A stretch of DNA of 64,000 nt from Bromus sterilis (Eukaryota > Streptophyta > Magnoliopsida > Poales > Poaceae). The translations under genes were made by a program, and so were the position numbers. The first letter of the stretch is position 1. Each line of letters starts with the position of its first letter. The notes beneath the pieces were generated by a model that searched no databases, had not been told where the DNA came from, and was given only the letters and a program-made list of their open reading frames with translations. The DNA is taken from contig OX465599.1 in the NCBI GenBank assembly GCA_950022295.1, positions 2,418,001 through 2,482,000 of the forward strand. Reading direction: 5' to 3'. Shown here one piece after another: positions 1 through 12,544 of the stretch.

Positions 1-904
1 ACCGTTTTGGGTCCCCGGAGTGATTTCCACCATTGCCGAACCCAGGTTGCATTTACGTGCCGGTCATCAACACTCACAGTTTTGGCCGATTCTGGGTTGT
101 TTAATGGGCTATTAATCACCGTTTTGGGTCCCCGAAGTGATTTTCACAATTGACGAACCCTAGGGTGCATTTACGTAACGGTCATCAGTCCTCGCACTTT
201 TGGCTGATTCTGGCCTGTTTCATTGGCTATTAATCACCGTTACATGGGCTATTAATCACCGTTTTGGGTCCCCGGAGTGATTTCTACGATTGACGAACCC
301 CAGGGTGCATTTACGTGCCGGTCATCAACACTCGCAGTTTTGGCCGATTCTGGCCTGTTTCATGGGCTATTAATCACAGTTACATGGGCTATTAATCACC
401 GTTTTGGGTCCCCGGAGTGATTTCCACAATTGACGAACCCCAGGGTGCATTTACGTGACGGTCATCAGTCCTCGCACTTTTGGCCGATTCTGGCCTGTTT
501 CATGGGCTATTAATCACCGTTACATGGGCTATTAATCACCGTTTTGGGTCCCCGGAGTGATTTCCACCATTGACGAACCCCAGGGTGCATTTACGTGCCG
601 GTCATCAACACTCACAGTTTTGGCCGATTCTGGGTTGTTTCATGGGCTATTAATCACCGTTTTGGGTCCCCGGAGTGATTTCCACCATTGATGAACCCCA
701 GGGTGCATTTATGTGCCGGTCATCAACACTCGCAATTTTGGCCGATTCTGGCCTGTTTCATGGGTTATAAATCATAGTTACATGGGCTATTAATCACCGT
801 TTTGGATCCCCGGAGTGATTTCCACCATTGACGAACCCAGGGTGCATTTACATGCCGGTCATCAATACTCGCAGTTTTGGCCGATTCTGGCCTGTTTCAT
901 GGGC

Positions 905-2175
905 TATTAATCACCGTTTTGGGTCCCCAGAGTGATTTCCACCATTGACGAACCCCAGGGTGCATTTACGTGCCGGTCATCAACACTCACAGTTTTGGCC
1001 GATTCTGGGTTGTTTCATGGGCTATTAATCACCGTTTTGGGTCCCCGGAGTGATTTCCACAATTGACGAACCCCAGGGTGCATTTACGTGACGGTCATCA
1101 GTCCTCGCACTTTTGGCCGATTCTGGCCTGTTTCATGGGCTATTAATCACCGTTACATGGGCTATTAATCACCGTTTTGGGTCCCCGGAGTGATTTCCAC
1201 CATTGACGAACCCCAGGGTGCATTTACGTGCTGGTCATCAACACTCGCAGTTTTGGCCGATTCTGGCCTGTTTCATGGGCTATTAATCACCGTTTTGGGT
1301 CCCCAGAGTGATTTCCTCCATTGACGAACCCCAGGGTGCATTTACGTGCCATTCATCAACACTCGCAATTTTGGCCGATTCTGGCCTGTTTCATGGGCTA
1401 TTAATCACCGTTACATGGGCTATTAATCACCGTTTTGGGTCCCCGGAGTGATTTCCACCATTGACGAACCCCAGGGTGCATTTACGTGCCGGTCATCAAC
1501 ACTCGCAGTTTTGGCCGATTCTGGATTGTTTCATGGGCTATTAATCACCGTTTTGGGTCCCCGGAGTGATTTTCACAATTGACGAACCCCAGGGTGCATT
1601 TACGTGACGGTCATCAGTCCTCGCACTTTTGGCCGATTCTGGCCTGTTTCATGGGCTATTAATCACCGTTACATGGGCTATTAATCACCGTTTTGGGTCC
1701 CCGGAGTGATTTCCACCATTGACGAACCCCAGGGTGCATTTACGTGCCGGTCATCAACACTCACAGTTTTGGCCGATTCTGGGTTGTTTCATGGGCTATT
1801 AATCACCGTTTTGGGTCCCCGGAGTGATTTCCACAATTGACGAACCCCAGGGTGCATTTACGTGACGGTCATCAGTCCTCGCACTTTTGGCCGATTCTGG
1901 CCTGTTTCATGGGCTATTAATCACCGTTACGTGGGCTATTAATCACCGTTTTGGGTCCCCGGAGTGATTTCCACCATTGACGAACCCCAGGGTGCATTTA
2001 CGTGCTGGTCATCAACACTCGCAGTTTTGGCCGATTCTGGCCTGTTTCATGGGCTATTAATCACCGTTTTGGGTCCCCAGAGTGATTTCCTCCATTGAAG
2101 AACCCCAGGGTGCATTTACGTGCCGTTCATCAACACTCGCAGTTTTGGCCGATTCTGGCCTGTTTTATGGGCTAT
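905..2175. repeat. Pair of ~0.5-kb blocks at 774-bp offset
   Basis: The series CACTCACAG/GGGTTG monomer, GACGG 140-mer, GTGCTGG monomer, then CCCCAGAG...CTCCATTG monomer occurs at about 905-1400 and again at 1679-2175. The CTCCATTG landmark shifts by exactly 774 bp, equal to three 118-mers plus three 140-mers. The copies differ at a few bases (GACGAA or GAAGAA; GCCATTCATC or GCCGTTCATC). They part where one copy has the 22-bp module and the other does not. Confidence 0.7.
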
Positions 2176-3950
2176 TAATCACCGTTTTGGGTCCCCGGAG
2201 TGATTTCCACCATTGACGAACCCTAGGGTGCATTTACGTGCTGGTCATCAACACTCGCAGTTTTGGCAGATTCTGGGTTGTTTCAAGGGCTATTAATCAC
2301 CGTTTTGGGTCCCCGAAGTGATTTTCACAATTGACGAACCCTAGGGTGCATTTACGTAACGGTCATCAGTCCTCGCACTTTTGGCCGATTCTGGCCTGTT
2401 TCATGGGTATTAATCACCGTTACATGGGCTATTAATCACCGTTTTGGGTCCCCGGAGTGTTTTCCACCATTGACGAACCCCAGGGTGCATTTACGTGCCG
2501 GTCATCAACACTCGCAGTTTTGGCCGATTCTGGCCTGTTTCATGGGCTATTAATCACAGTTACATGGGCTATTAATCACCGTTTTGGGTCCCCGGAGTGA
2601 TTTCCACCATTGACGAACCCCAGGGTGCATTTACGTGCCGGTCATCAACACTCGCAGTTTTGGCCGATTCTGGATTGTTTCATGGGCTATTAATCACCGT
2701 TTTGGGTCCCCGGAGTGATTTTCACAATTGACGAACCCCAGGGTGCATTTACGTGACGGTCATCAGTCCTCGCACTTTTGGCCGATTCTGGCCTGTTTCA
2801 TGGGCTATTAATCACCGTTACATGGGCTATTAATCACCGTTTTGGGTCCCCGGAGTGATTTCCACCATTGACGAACCCCAGGGTGCATTTACGTGCCGGT
2901 CATCAACACTCGCAGTTTTGGCAGATTCTGGGTTGTTTAATGGGCTATTAATCACCGTTTTGGGTCCCCGAAGTGATTTTCACAATTGACGAACCCTAGG
3001 GTGCATTTACGTAACGGTCATCAGTCCTCGCACTTTTGGCTGATTCTGGCCTGTTTCATTGGCTATTAATCACCGTTTTGGGTCCCCGGAGTGATTTCTA
3101 CGATTGACGAACCCCAGGGTGCATTTACGTGCCGGTCATCAACACTCGCAGTTTTGGCCGATTCTGGCCTGTTTCATGGGCTATTAATCACAGTTACATG
3201 GGCTATTAATCACCGTTTTGGGTCCCCGGAGTGATTTCCACAATTGACGAACCCCAGGGTGCATTTACGTGACGGTCATCAGTCCTCGCACTTTTGGCCG
3301 ATTCTGGCCTGTTTCATGGGCTATTAATCACCGTTACATGGGCTATTAATCACCGTTTTGGGTCCCCGGAGTGATTTCCACCATTGACGAACCCCAGGGT
3401 GCATTTACGTGCCGGTCATCAACACTCACAGTTTTGGCCGATTCTGGGTTGTTTCATGGGCTATTAATCACCGTTTTGGGTCCCCGGAGTGATTTCCACC
3501 ATTGACGAACCCCAGGGTGCATTTATGTGCCGGTCATCAACACTCGCAGTTTTGGCCGATTCTGGCCTGTTTCATGGGCTATTAATCACCGTTTTGGGTC
3601 CCCGGAGTGATTTCCACCATTGACGAACCCCAGGGTGCATTTACGTACCGGTCAGCAACACTCGCAATTTTGGCCGATTCTGGCCTGTTTCATGGGTTAT
3701 AAATCATAGTTACATGGGCTATTAATCACCGTTTTGGATCCCCGGAGTGATTTCCACCATTGACGAACCCAGGGTGCATTTACATGCCGGTCATCAACAC
3801 TCGCAGTTTTGGCCGATTCTGGCCTGTTTCATGCGCTATTAATAACCGTTACATGGGCTATTAATCACCGTTTTGGGTCCCCGGAGTGATTTCCACCATT
3901 GACGAACCCCAGGGTGCATTCACGTGCCGGTCATCAACACTCGCAGTTTT

Positions 3951-3960
3951 GGCCGAGCCG
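3951..3960 (+). repeat. 5-bp microduplication inside a monomer
   Basis: Here GGCCGATTC reads GGCCGAGCCGATTC: the five bases GCCGA are doubled, giving a 123-bp monomer. I saw no other copy in the window, so it is probably a recent private slippage event. The same monomer carries CATTCACGTGCC in place of CATTTACGTGCC, which creates a CACGTG hexamer. Confidence 0.85.
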
Positions 3961-4870
3961 ATTCTGGATTGTTTCATGGGCTATTAATCACCGTTTTGGG
4001 TCCTCGGAGTGATTTTCACAATTGACGAACCCCAGGGTGCATTTACGTGACGGTCATCAGTCCTCGCACTTTTGGCCGATTCTGGCCTGTTTCATGGGCT
4101 ATTAATCACCGTTACATGGGCTATTAATCACCGTTTTGGGTCCCCGGAGTGATTTCCACCATTGCCGAACCCAGGTTGCATTTACGTGCCGGTCATCAAC
4201 ACTCACAGTTTTGGCCGATTCTGGGTTGTTTCATGGGCTATTAATCACCGTTTTGGGTCCCCGGAGTGATTTCCACAATTGACGAACCCCAGGGTGCATT
4301 TACGTGACGGTCATCAGTCCTCGCACTTTTGGCCGATTCTGGCCTGTTTCATGGGCTATTAATCACAGTTACATGGGCTATTAATCATCGTTTTGGATCC
4401 CCAGAGTGATTTCCATCATTGAAGAACCCAGGGTGCATTTACGTGCCGGTTATCAACACTCGCAGTTTTGGCCGATTCTGGGTTGTTTCATGGGCTATTA
4501 ATCACCGTTTTGGGTCCCCGGAGTGATTTCCACAATTGACGAACCCCAGGGTGCATTTACGTGACGGTCATCAGTCCTCGCACTTTTGGCCGATTCTGGC
4601 CTGTTTCATGGGCTATTAATCACCGTTACATGGGCTATTAATCACCGTTTTGGGTCCCCGGAGTGATTTCCACCATTGACGAACCCCAGGGTGCATTTAC
4701 GTGTCGGTCATCAAAACTCGCAATTTTGGCCGATTCTGGCCTGTTTCATGGGCTATTAATCACAGTTACATGGGCTATTAATCATCGTTTTGGATCCCCA
4801 GAGTGATTTCCATCATTGAAGAACCCAGGGTGCATTTACGTGCCGGTTATCAACACTCGCAGTTTTGGCA

Positions 4871-7800
4871 GATTCTGGGTTGTTTCATGGGCTATTAATC
4901 ACCGTTTTGGGTCCCCGGAGTGATTTCCACAATTGACGAACCCCAGGGTGCATTTACGTGACGGTCATCAGTCCTCGCACTTTTGGCCGATTCTGGCCTG
5001 TTTCAGGGGCTATTAATCACCGTTACATGGGCTATTAATCACCGTTTTGGGTCCCCGGAGTGATTTCCACCATTGACGAACCCCAGGGTGCATTTACGTG
5101 CCGGTCATCAACACTCGCAGTTTTGGCCGATTCTGGCCTGTTTCATGGGCTATTAATCACCGTTTTGGGTCCCCAGAGTGATTTCCTCCATTGACGAACC
5201 CCTGGGTGCATTTACGTGCCGGTCATCAACACTCGCAGTTTTGGCCGATTCTGGCCTGTTTCATGGGCTATTAATCACCGTTTTGGGTCCCCGGAGTGAT
5301 TTCCACCATTGACGAACCCCAGGGTGCATTTACGTGCTGGTCATCAACACTCGCAGTTTTGGCAGATTCTGGGTTGTTTCATGGGCTATTAATCACCGTT
5401 TTGGGTCCCCGAAGTGATTTTCACAATTGACGAACCCTAGGGTGCATTTACGTAACGGTCATCAGTCCTCGCACTTTTGGCTGATTCTGGCCTGTTTCAT
5501 TGGCTATTAATCACCGTTACATGGGCTATTAATCACCGTTTTGGGTCCCCGGAGTGATTTCCACCATTGACGAACCCCAGGGTGCATTTACGTGCCGGTC
5601 ATCAACACTCGCAGTTTTGGCCGATTCTGGCCTGCTTCATGGGCTATTAATCACCGTTTTGGGTCCCCGGAGTGATTTCCACCATTGACGAACCCCAGGG
5701 TGCATGTACGTGCCGGTCATCAATACTCGCAGTTTTGGCCGATTCTGGCCTGTTTCATGGGCTATTAATCACCGTTTTGGGTCCCCAGAGTGATTTCCTC
5801 CATTGACGAACCCCAGGGTGCATTTACGTGCCGGTCATCAACACTTGCAGTTTTGGCCGATTCTGGCCTGTTTCATGGGCTATTAATCACCGTTTTGGGT
5901 CCCCGGAGTGATTTCCACCATTGACGAACCCCAGGGTGCATTTACGTGCCGGTCATGAACACTCGCAGTTTTGGCCGATTCTGGCCTGTTTCATGGGCTA
6001 TTAATAACCGTTACATGGGCTATTAATCACCGTTTTGGCTCCCCGGAGTGATTTCCACCATTGACGAACCCCAGGGTGCATTTACGTGCGGGTCATCAAC
6101 ACTCGCAGTTTTGGCCGATTCTGGATTGTTTCATGGGCTATTAATCACCGTTTTGGGTCCTCGGAGTGATTTTCACAATTGACGAACCCCAGGGTGCATT
6201 TACGTGACGGTCATCAGTCCTCGCACTTTTGGCCGATTCTGGCCTGTTTCATGGGCTATTAATCACCGTTACATGGGCTATTAATCACCGTTTTGGGTCC
6301 CCGGAGTGATTTCCACCATTGCCGAACCCCAGGTTGCATTTACGTGCCGGTCATCAACACTCACAGTTTTGGCCGATTCTGGGTTGTTTCATGGGCTATT
6401 AATCACCGTTTTGGGTCCCCGGAGTGATTTCCACAATTGACGAACCCCAGGGTGCATTTACGTGACGGTCATCAGTCCTCGCACTTTTGGCCGATTCTGG
6501 CCTGTTTCATGGGCTATTAATCACCGTTACATGGGCTATTAATCACCGTTTTGGGTCCCCGGAGTGATTTCCACCATTGACGAACCCCAGGGTGCATTTA
6601 CGTGCCGGTCATCAACACTCGCAGTTTTGGCCGATTCTGGCCTGTTTCATGGGCTATTAATCACCGTTTTGGGTCCCCAGAGTGATTTCCTCCATTGACG
6701 AACCCCTGGGTGCATTTACGTGCCGGTCATCAACACTCGCAGTTTTGGCCGATTCTGGCCTGTTTCATGGGCTATTAATCACCGTTTTGGGTCCCCGGAG
6801 TGATTTCCACCATTGACGAACCCCAGGGTGCATTTACGTGCTGGTCATCAACACTCGCAGTTTTGGCAGATTCTGGGTTGTTTCATGGGCTATTAATCAC
6901 CGTTTTGGGTCCCCGAAGTGATTTTCACAATTGACGAACCCTAGGGTGCATTTACGTAACGGTCATCAGTCCTCGCACTTTTGGCTGATTCTGGCCTGTT
7001 TCATTGGCTATTAATCACCGTTACATGGGCTATTAATCACCGTTTTGGGTCCCCGGAGTGATTTCCACCATTGACGAACCCCAGGGTGCATTTACGTGCC
7101 GGTCATCAACACTCGCAGTTTTGGCCGATTCTGGCCTGCTTCATGGGCTATTAATCACCGTTTTGGGTCCCCGGAGTGATTTCCACCATTGACGAACCCC
7201 AGGGTGCATGTACGTGCCGGTCATCAATACTCGCAGTTTTGGCCGATTCTGGCCTGTTTCATGGGCTATTAATCACCGTTTTGGGTCCCCAGAGTGATTT
7301 CCTCCATTGACGAACCCCAGGGTGCATTTACGTGCCGGTCATCAACACTTGCAGTTTTGGCCGATTCTGGCCTGTTTCATGGGCTATTAATCACCGTTTT
7401 GGGTCCCCGGAGTGATTTCCACCATTGACGAACCCCAGGGTGCATTTACGTGCCGGTCATGAACACTCGCAGTTTTGGCCGATTCTGGCCTGTTTCATGG
7501 GCTATTAATAACCGTTACATGGGCTATTAATCACCGTTTTGGCTCCCCGGAGTGATTTCCACCATTGACGAACCCCAGGGTGCATTTACGTGCGGGTCAT
7601 CAACACTCGCAGTTTTGGCCGATTCTGGATTGTTTCATGGGCTATTAATCACCGTTTTGGGTCCTCGGAGTGATTTTCACAATTGACGAACCCCAGGGTG
7701 CATTTACGTGACGGTCATCAGTCCTCGCACTTTTGGCCGATTCTGGCCTGTTTCATGGGCTATTAATCACCGTTACATGGGCTATTAATCACCGTTTTGG

Positions 7801-8116
7801 GTCCCCGGAGTGATTTCCACCATTGCCGAACCCCAGGTTGCATTTACGTGCCGGTCATCAACACTCACAGTTTTGGCCGATTCTGGGTTGTTTCATGGGC
7901 TATTAATCACCGTTTTGGGTCCCCGGAGTGATTTCCACAATTGACGAACCCCAGGGTGCATTTACGTGACGGTCATCAGTCCTCGCACTTTTGGCCGATT
8001 CTGGCCTGTTTCATGGGCTATTAATCACCGTTACATGGGCTATTAATCACCGTTGTGGGTCCCCGGAGTGATTTCCACCATTGACGAACCCCAGGGTGCA
8101 TTTACGTGCCGGTCAT
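4871..8116. repeat. 1504-bp 12-mer HOR, about 2.2 copies
   Basis: Private landmarks recur at exactly 1504 bp: CCCCTGGGTGC (5201 and 6705), GCATGTACG (5701 and 7205), TTTTGGCTCCCC (about 6031 and 7535) and CCATTGCCGAACCCCAGGTTG (6321 and 7825). The length equals eight 118-mers plus four 140-mers, so this is a 12-monomer unit. Copy 1 is about 4871-6374 and copy 2 about 6375-7878. A partial third copy runs to about 8116, where CGTTGTGGG and CACTCACAG depart from the pattern. One difference is TTTCAGGGG near 5005 in copy 1 against TTTCATGGG in copy 2. Confidence 0.9.
5040..5157 (+). repeat. Reference 118-bp monomer (exact consensus match)
   Basis: This copy matches the hand-derived consensus at every position and serves as the reference for the variant names used here. 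Landmarks by offset: 1-12 CACCGTTTTGGG; 14-22 TCCCCGGAG; 23-36 TGATTTCCACCATT; 37-44 GACGAACC; 52-68 CATTTACGTGCCGGTCA; 71-80 AACACTCGCA; 86-100 GGCCGATTCTGGCCT; 101-118 GTTTCATGGGCTATTAAT. Diagnostic sites that vary between monomer types include offsets 12-13 (GGGTCC or GGATCC), 18 (CCGGAG, CCAGAG, CTAGAG or CCGAAG), 31-33 (CCA, CGA, CAA or CCAG), 59-64 (ACGTGCC, ACGTGAC, ACATGCC or ACGTGTC), 71-80 and 88-102. Confidence 0.95.
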
Positions 8117-11100
8117 CAACACTCACAGTTTTGGCCGATTCTGGGTTGTTTCATGGGCTATTAATTACCGTTTTGGGTCCCCGGAGTGATTTCCACCATT
8201 GACGAACCCCAGGGTGCATTTACGTGCCGGTCATCAATACTCGCAGTTTTGGCCGATTCTGGCCTGTTTCATGGGCTATTAATCACCGTTTTGGGTCCCC
8301 AGAGTGATTTCCTCCATTGACGAACCCCAGGGTGCATTTACGTGCCGGTCATCAACACTCACAGTTTTGGCCGATTCTGGGTTATTTCATGGGCTATTAA
8401 TCACCGTTTTGGGTCCCCGGAGTGATTTCCACAATTGACGAACCCCAGGGTGCATTTACGTGACGGTCATCAGTCCTCGCACTTTTGGCCGATTCTGGCC
8501 TGTTTCATGGGCTATTAATCACCGTTACATGGGCTATTAATCACCGTTTTGGGTCCCCGGAGTGATTTCCACGATTGACGAACCCCAGGGTGCATTTACG
8601 TGCCGGTCATCAACACTCACAGTTTTGGCCGATTCTGGGTTGTTTCATGGGCTATTAATTACCGTTTTGGGTCCCCGGAGTGATTTCCACCATTGACGAA
8701 CCCCAGGGTGCATTTACGTGACGGTCATCAGTCCTCGCAGTTTTGGCCGATTCTGGCCTGTTTCATGGGCTATTAAATCACCGTTTTGGGTCCCCAGAGT
8801 GATTTCCTCCATTGACGAACGCCAGGGTGCATTTACGTGCCGGTTATCAACACTCGCAGTTTTGGCAGATTCTGGGTTGTTTCATGGGCTATTAATCACC
8901 GTTTGGGTCCCCGGAGTGATTTCCACCATTGACGAACCCCAGGGTGCATTTACGTGCCGGTCATCAACACTCGCAGTTTTGGCCGATTCTGGCCTGTTTC
9001 ATGGGCTATTAATCACCGTTTTGGGTCCCCGGAGTGATTTCCACCATTGACGAACCCCAGGGTGCATTTACGTGCCGGTCATCAAAACTCGCAATTTTGG
9101 CCGATTCTGGCCTGTTTCATGGGCTATTAATCACAGTTACATGGGCTATTAATCATCGTTTTGGATCCCCAGAGTGATTTCCATCATTGAAGAACCCAGG
9201 GTGCATTTACGTGCCGGTTATCAACACTCGCAGTTTTGGCAGATTCTGGGTTGTTTCATGGGCTATTAATCACCGTTTTGGGTCCCCGGAGTGATTTCCA
9301 CCATTGACGAACCCCAGGGTGCATTTACGTGCCGGTCATCAATACTCGCAGTTTTGGCCGATTCTGGCCTGTTTCATGGGCTATTAATCACCGTTTTGGG
9401 TCCCCAGAGTGATTTCCTCCATTGACGAACCCCAGGGTGCATTTACGTGCCGGTCATCAACACTCACAGTTTTGGCCGATTCTGGGTTATTTCATGGGCT
9501 ATTAATCACCGTTTTGGGTCCCCGGAGTGATTTCCACAATTGACGAACCCCAGGGTGCATTTACGTGACGGTCATCAGTCCTCGCACTTTTGGCCGATTC
9601 TGGCCTGTTTCATGGGCTATTAATCACCGTTACATGGGCTATTAATCACCGTTTTGGGTCCCCGGAGTGATTTCCACGATTGACGAACCCCAGGGTGCAT
9701 TTACGTGCCGGTCATCAACACTCACAGTTTTGGCCGATTCTGGGTTGTTTCATGGGCTATTAATTACCGTTTTGGGTCCCCGGAGTGATTTCCACCATTG
9801 ACGAACCCCAGGGTGCATTTACGTGACGGTCATCAGTCCTCGCAGTTTTGGCCGATTCTGGCCTGTTTCATGGGCTATTAAATCACCGTTTTGGGTCCCC
9901 AGAGTGATTTCCTCCATTGACGAACCCCAGGGTGCATTTACGTGCCGGTCATCAACACTCGCAATTTTGGGCGATTCTGGCCTGTTTCATGGGTTATTAA
10001 TCATAGTTACATGGGCTATTAATCACCGTTTTGGATCCCCGGAGTGATTTCCACCATTGACGAACCCAGGGTGCATTTACATGCCGGTCATCAACACTCA
10101 CAGTTTTGGCCGATTCTGGGTTGTTTCATGGGCTATTAATCACCGTTTTGGGTCCCCGGAGTGATTTCCACAATTGACGAACCCCAGGGTGCATTTACGT
10201 GACGGTCATCAGTCCTCGCACTTTTGGCCGATTCTGGCCTGTTTCATGGGCTATTAATCACCGTTACATGGGCTATTAATCACCGTTTTGGGTCCCCGGA
10301 GTGATTTCCACCATTGACGAACCCCAGGGTGCATTTACGTGTCGGTCATCAAAACTCGCAATTTTGGCCGATTCTAGCCTGTTTCATGGGCTATTAATCA
10401 CAGTTACATGGGCTATTAATCATTGTTTTGGATCCCCAGAGTGATTTCCATCATTGAAGAACCCAGGGTGCATTTACGTGCCGGTTATCAACACTCGCAG
10501 TTTTGGCAGATTCTGGGTTGTTTCATGGGCTATTAATCACCGTTTGGGTCCCCGGAGTGATTTCCACCATTGACGAACCCCAGGGTGCATTTACGTGCCG
10601 GTCATCAACACTCGCAGTTTTGGCCGATTCTGGCCTGTTTCATGGGCTATTAATCACCGTTTTGGGTCCCCGGAGTGATTTCCACCATTGACGAACCCCA
10701 GGGTGCATTTACGTGACGGTCATCATTCCTCGCACTTTTGGCCGATTCTGGCCTGTTTCATGGGCTATTAATCACCGTTACATGGGCTATTAATCACCGT
10801 TTTGGGTCCCCGGAGTGATTTCCACCATTGACGAACCCCAGGGTGCATTTACGTGTCGGTCATCAAAACTCGCAATTTTGGCCGATTCTGGCCTGTTTCA
10901 TGGGCTATTAATCACAGTTACATGGGCTATTAATCATCGTTTTGGATCCCTAGAGTGATTTCCATCATTGAAGAACCCAGGGTGCATTTACGTGCCGGTT
11001 ATCAACACTCGCAGTTTTGGCAGATTCTGGGTTGTTTCATGGGCTATTAATCACCGTTTGGGTCCCCGGAGTGATTTCCACCATTGACGAACCCCAGGGT

Positions 11101-12544
11101 GCATTTACGTGCCGGTCATCAACACTCGCAGTTTTGGCCGATTCTGGCCTGTTTCATGGGCTATTAATCACCGTTTTGGGTCCCCGGAGTGATTTCCACC
11201 ATTGACGAACCCCAGGGTGCATTTACGTGCCGGTCATCAAAACTCGCAATTTTGGCCGATTCTGGCCTGTTTCATGGGCTATTAATCACAGTTACATGGG
11301 CTATTAATCACCGTTTTGGGTCCCCAGAGTGATTTCCTCCATTGACGAACCCCAGGGTGCATTTACGTGCCGGTCATCAACACTCACAGTTTTGGCCGAT
11401 TCTGGGTTATTTCATGGGCTATTAATCACCGTTTTGGGTCCCCGGAGTGATTTCCACAATTGACGAACCCCAGGGTGCATTTACGTGACGGTCATCAGTC
11501 CTCGCACTTTTGGCCGATTCTGGCCTGTTTCATGGGCTATTAATCACCGTTACATGGGCTATTAATCACCGTTTTGGGTCCCCGGAGTGATTTCCACGAT
11601 TGACGAACCCCAGGGTGCATTTACGTGCCGGTCATCAACACTCACAGTTTTGGCCGATTCTGGGTTGTTTCATGGGCTATTAATTACCGTTTTGGGTCCC
11701 CGGAGTGATTTCCACCATTGACGAACCCCAGGGTGCATTTACGTGACGGTCATCAGTCCTCGCAGTTTTGGCCGATTCTGGCCTGTTTCATGGGCTATTA
11801 AATCACCGTTTTGGGTCCCCAGAGTGATTTCCTCCATTGACGAACCCCAGGGTGCATTTACGTGCCGGTCATCAACACTCGCAATTTTCGGCGATTCTGG
11901 CCTGTTTCATGGGTTATTAATCATAGTTACATGGGCTATTAATCACCGTTTTGGATCCCCAGAGTGATTTCCACCATTGACGAACCCAGGGTGCATTTAC
12001 ATGCCGGTCATCAACACTCACAGTTTTGGCCGATTCTGGGTTGTTTCATGGGCTATTAATCACCGTTTTGGGTCCCCGGAGTGATTTCCACAATTGACGA
12101 ACCCCAGGGTGCATTTACGTGCCGGTCATCAACACTCACAGTTTTGGCCGATTCTGGGTTGTTTCATGGGCTATTAATTACCGTTTTGGGTCCCCGGAGT
12201 GATTTCCACCATTGACGAACCCTAGGGTGCATTTACGTGACGGTCATCAGTCCTCGCACTTTTGGCCGATTCTGGCCTGTGTCATGGGCTATTAAATCAC
12301 CGTTTTGGGTCCCCAGAGTGATTTCCTCCATTGACGAACCCCAGGGTGCATTTACGTGCCGGTCATCAACACTCGCAGTTTTGGCCGATTCTGGCCTGTT
12401 TCATGGGCTATTAATCACTGTTTTGGGTCCCCGGAGTGATTTCCACCATTGACGAACCCCAGGGTGCATTTACGTGCCGGTCATCAAAACTCGCAATTTT
12501 GGCCGATTCTGGCCTGTTTCATGGGCTATTAATCACAGTTACAT
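8117..12544. repeat. Mosaic zone with 1105-, 1920- and 514-bp offsets
   Basis: The GGGTTATTTCATGG monomer lies at 8381, 9486 and 11406, giving offsets of 1105 and 1920 bp. A 514-bp block (140+140+117+117 bp) containing the one-base-short CCGTTTGGGTCC recurs at 10503 and 11017. A 119-bp monomer with CTATTAAATCACC appears near 8775, 9878, 11798 and 12293. These 119-mers briefly keep one reading frame open (8718-9050, 9823-10047, 11743-11967, 12237-12452). The predicted peptides only restate the monomer, and I do not annotate them as genes. Confidence 0.75.

Larger units (their letters stand above)
1..4870. repeat. Left mosaic zone, no complete HOR resolved
   Basis: Monomers of several types are mixed, and short blocks recur at different offsets. 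A block of about 0.5 kb around 905-1400 recurs at 1679-2175 (offset 774). The block starting near 104 recurs from 2940 at offset 2836; the offset falls to 2814 after a 22-bp module (present near 240, absent near 3065) and rises to 2932 after one extra 118-bp monomer near 3480-3597. The CCATTGCCGAACCCAGG variant near position 31 recurs at 4160. No gene or non-satellite sequence is visible. Boundaries are by eye. Confidence 0.75.

Noticed and set aside
3926..3945. CACGTG E-box-like hexamer in one monomer
   Set aside because: It results from a single T-to-C change in one copy and is not repeated; a six-base match in 64 kb is expected by chance.
5065..5090. CENP-B box-like match on the minus strand (TTCGTCAATGGTGGA)
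   Set aside because: Only 6 of the 9 core positions of the box fit (the TTCG and two of the later G residues); the central A and two bases of CGGG are wrong. It cannot be called a binding site.
8718..9050. 110-residue open frame, longest in the window
   Set aside because: It spans almost three satellite monomers and its peptide repeats itself. Its open state depends on a 119-bp and a 117-bp monomer happening to correct the frame. There is no codon bias, no ribosome-binding or splice context, and no recognisable domain.
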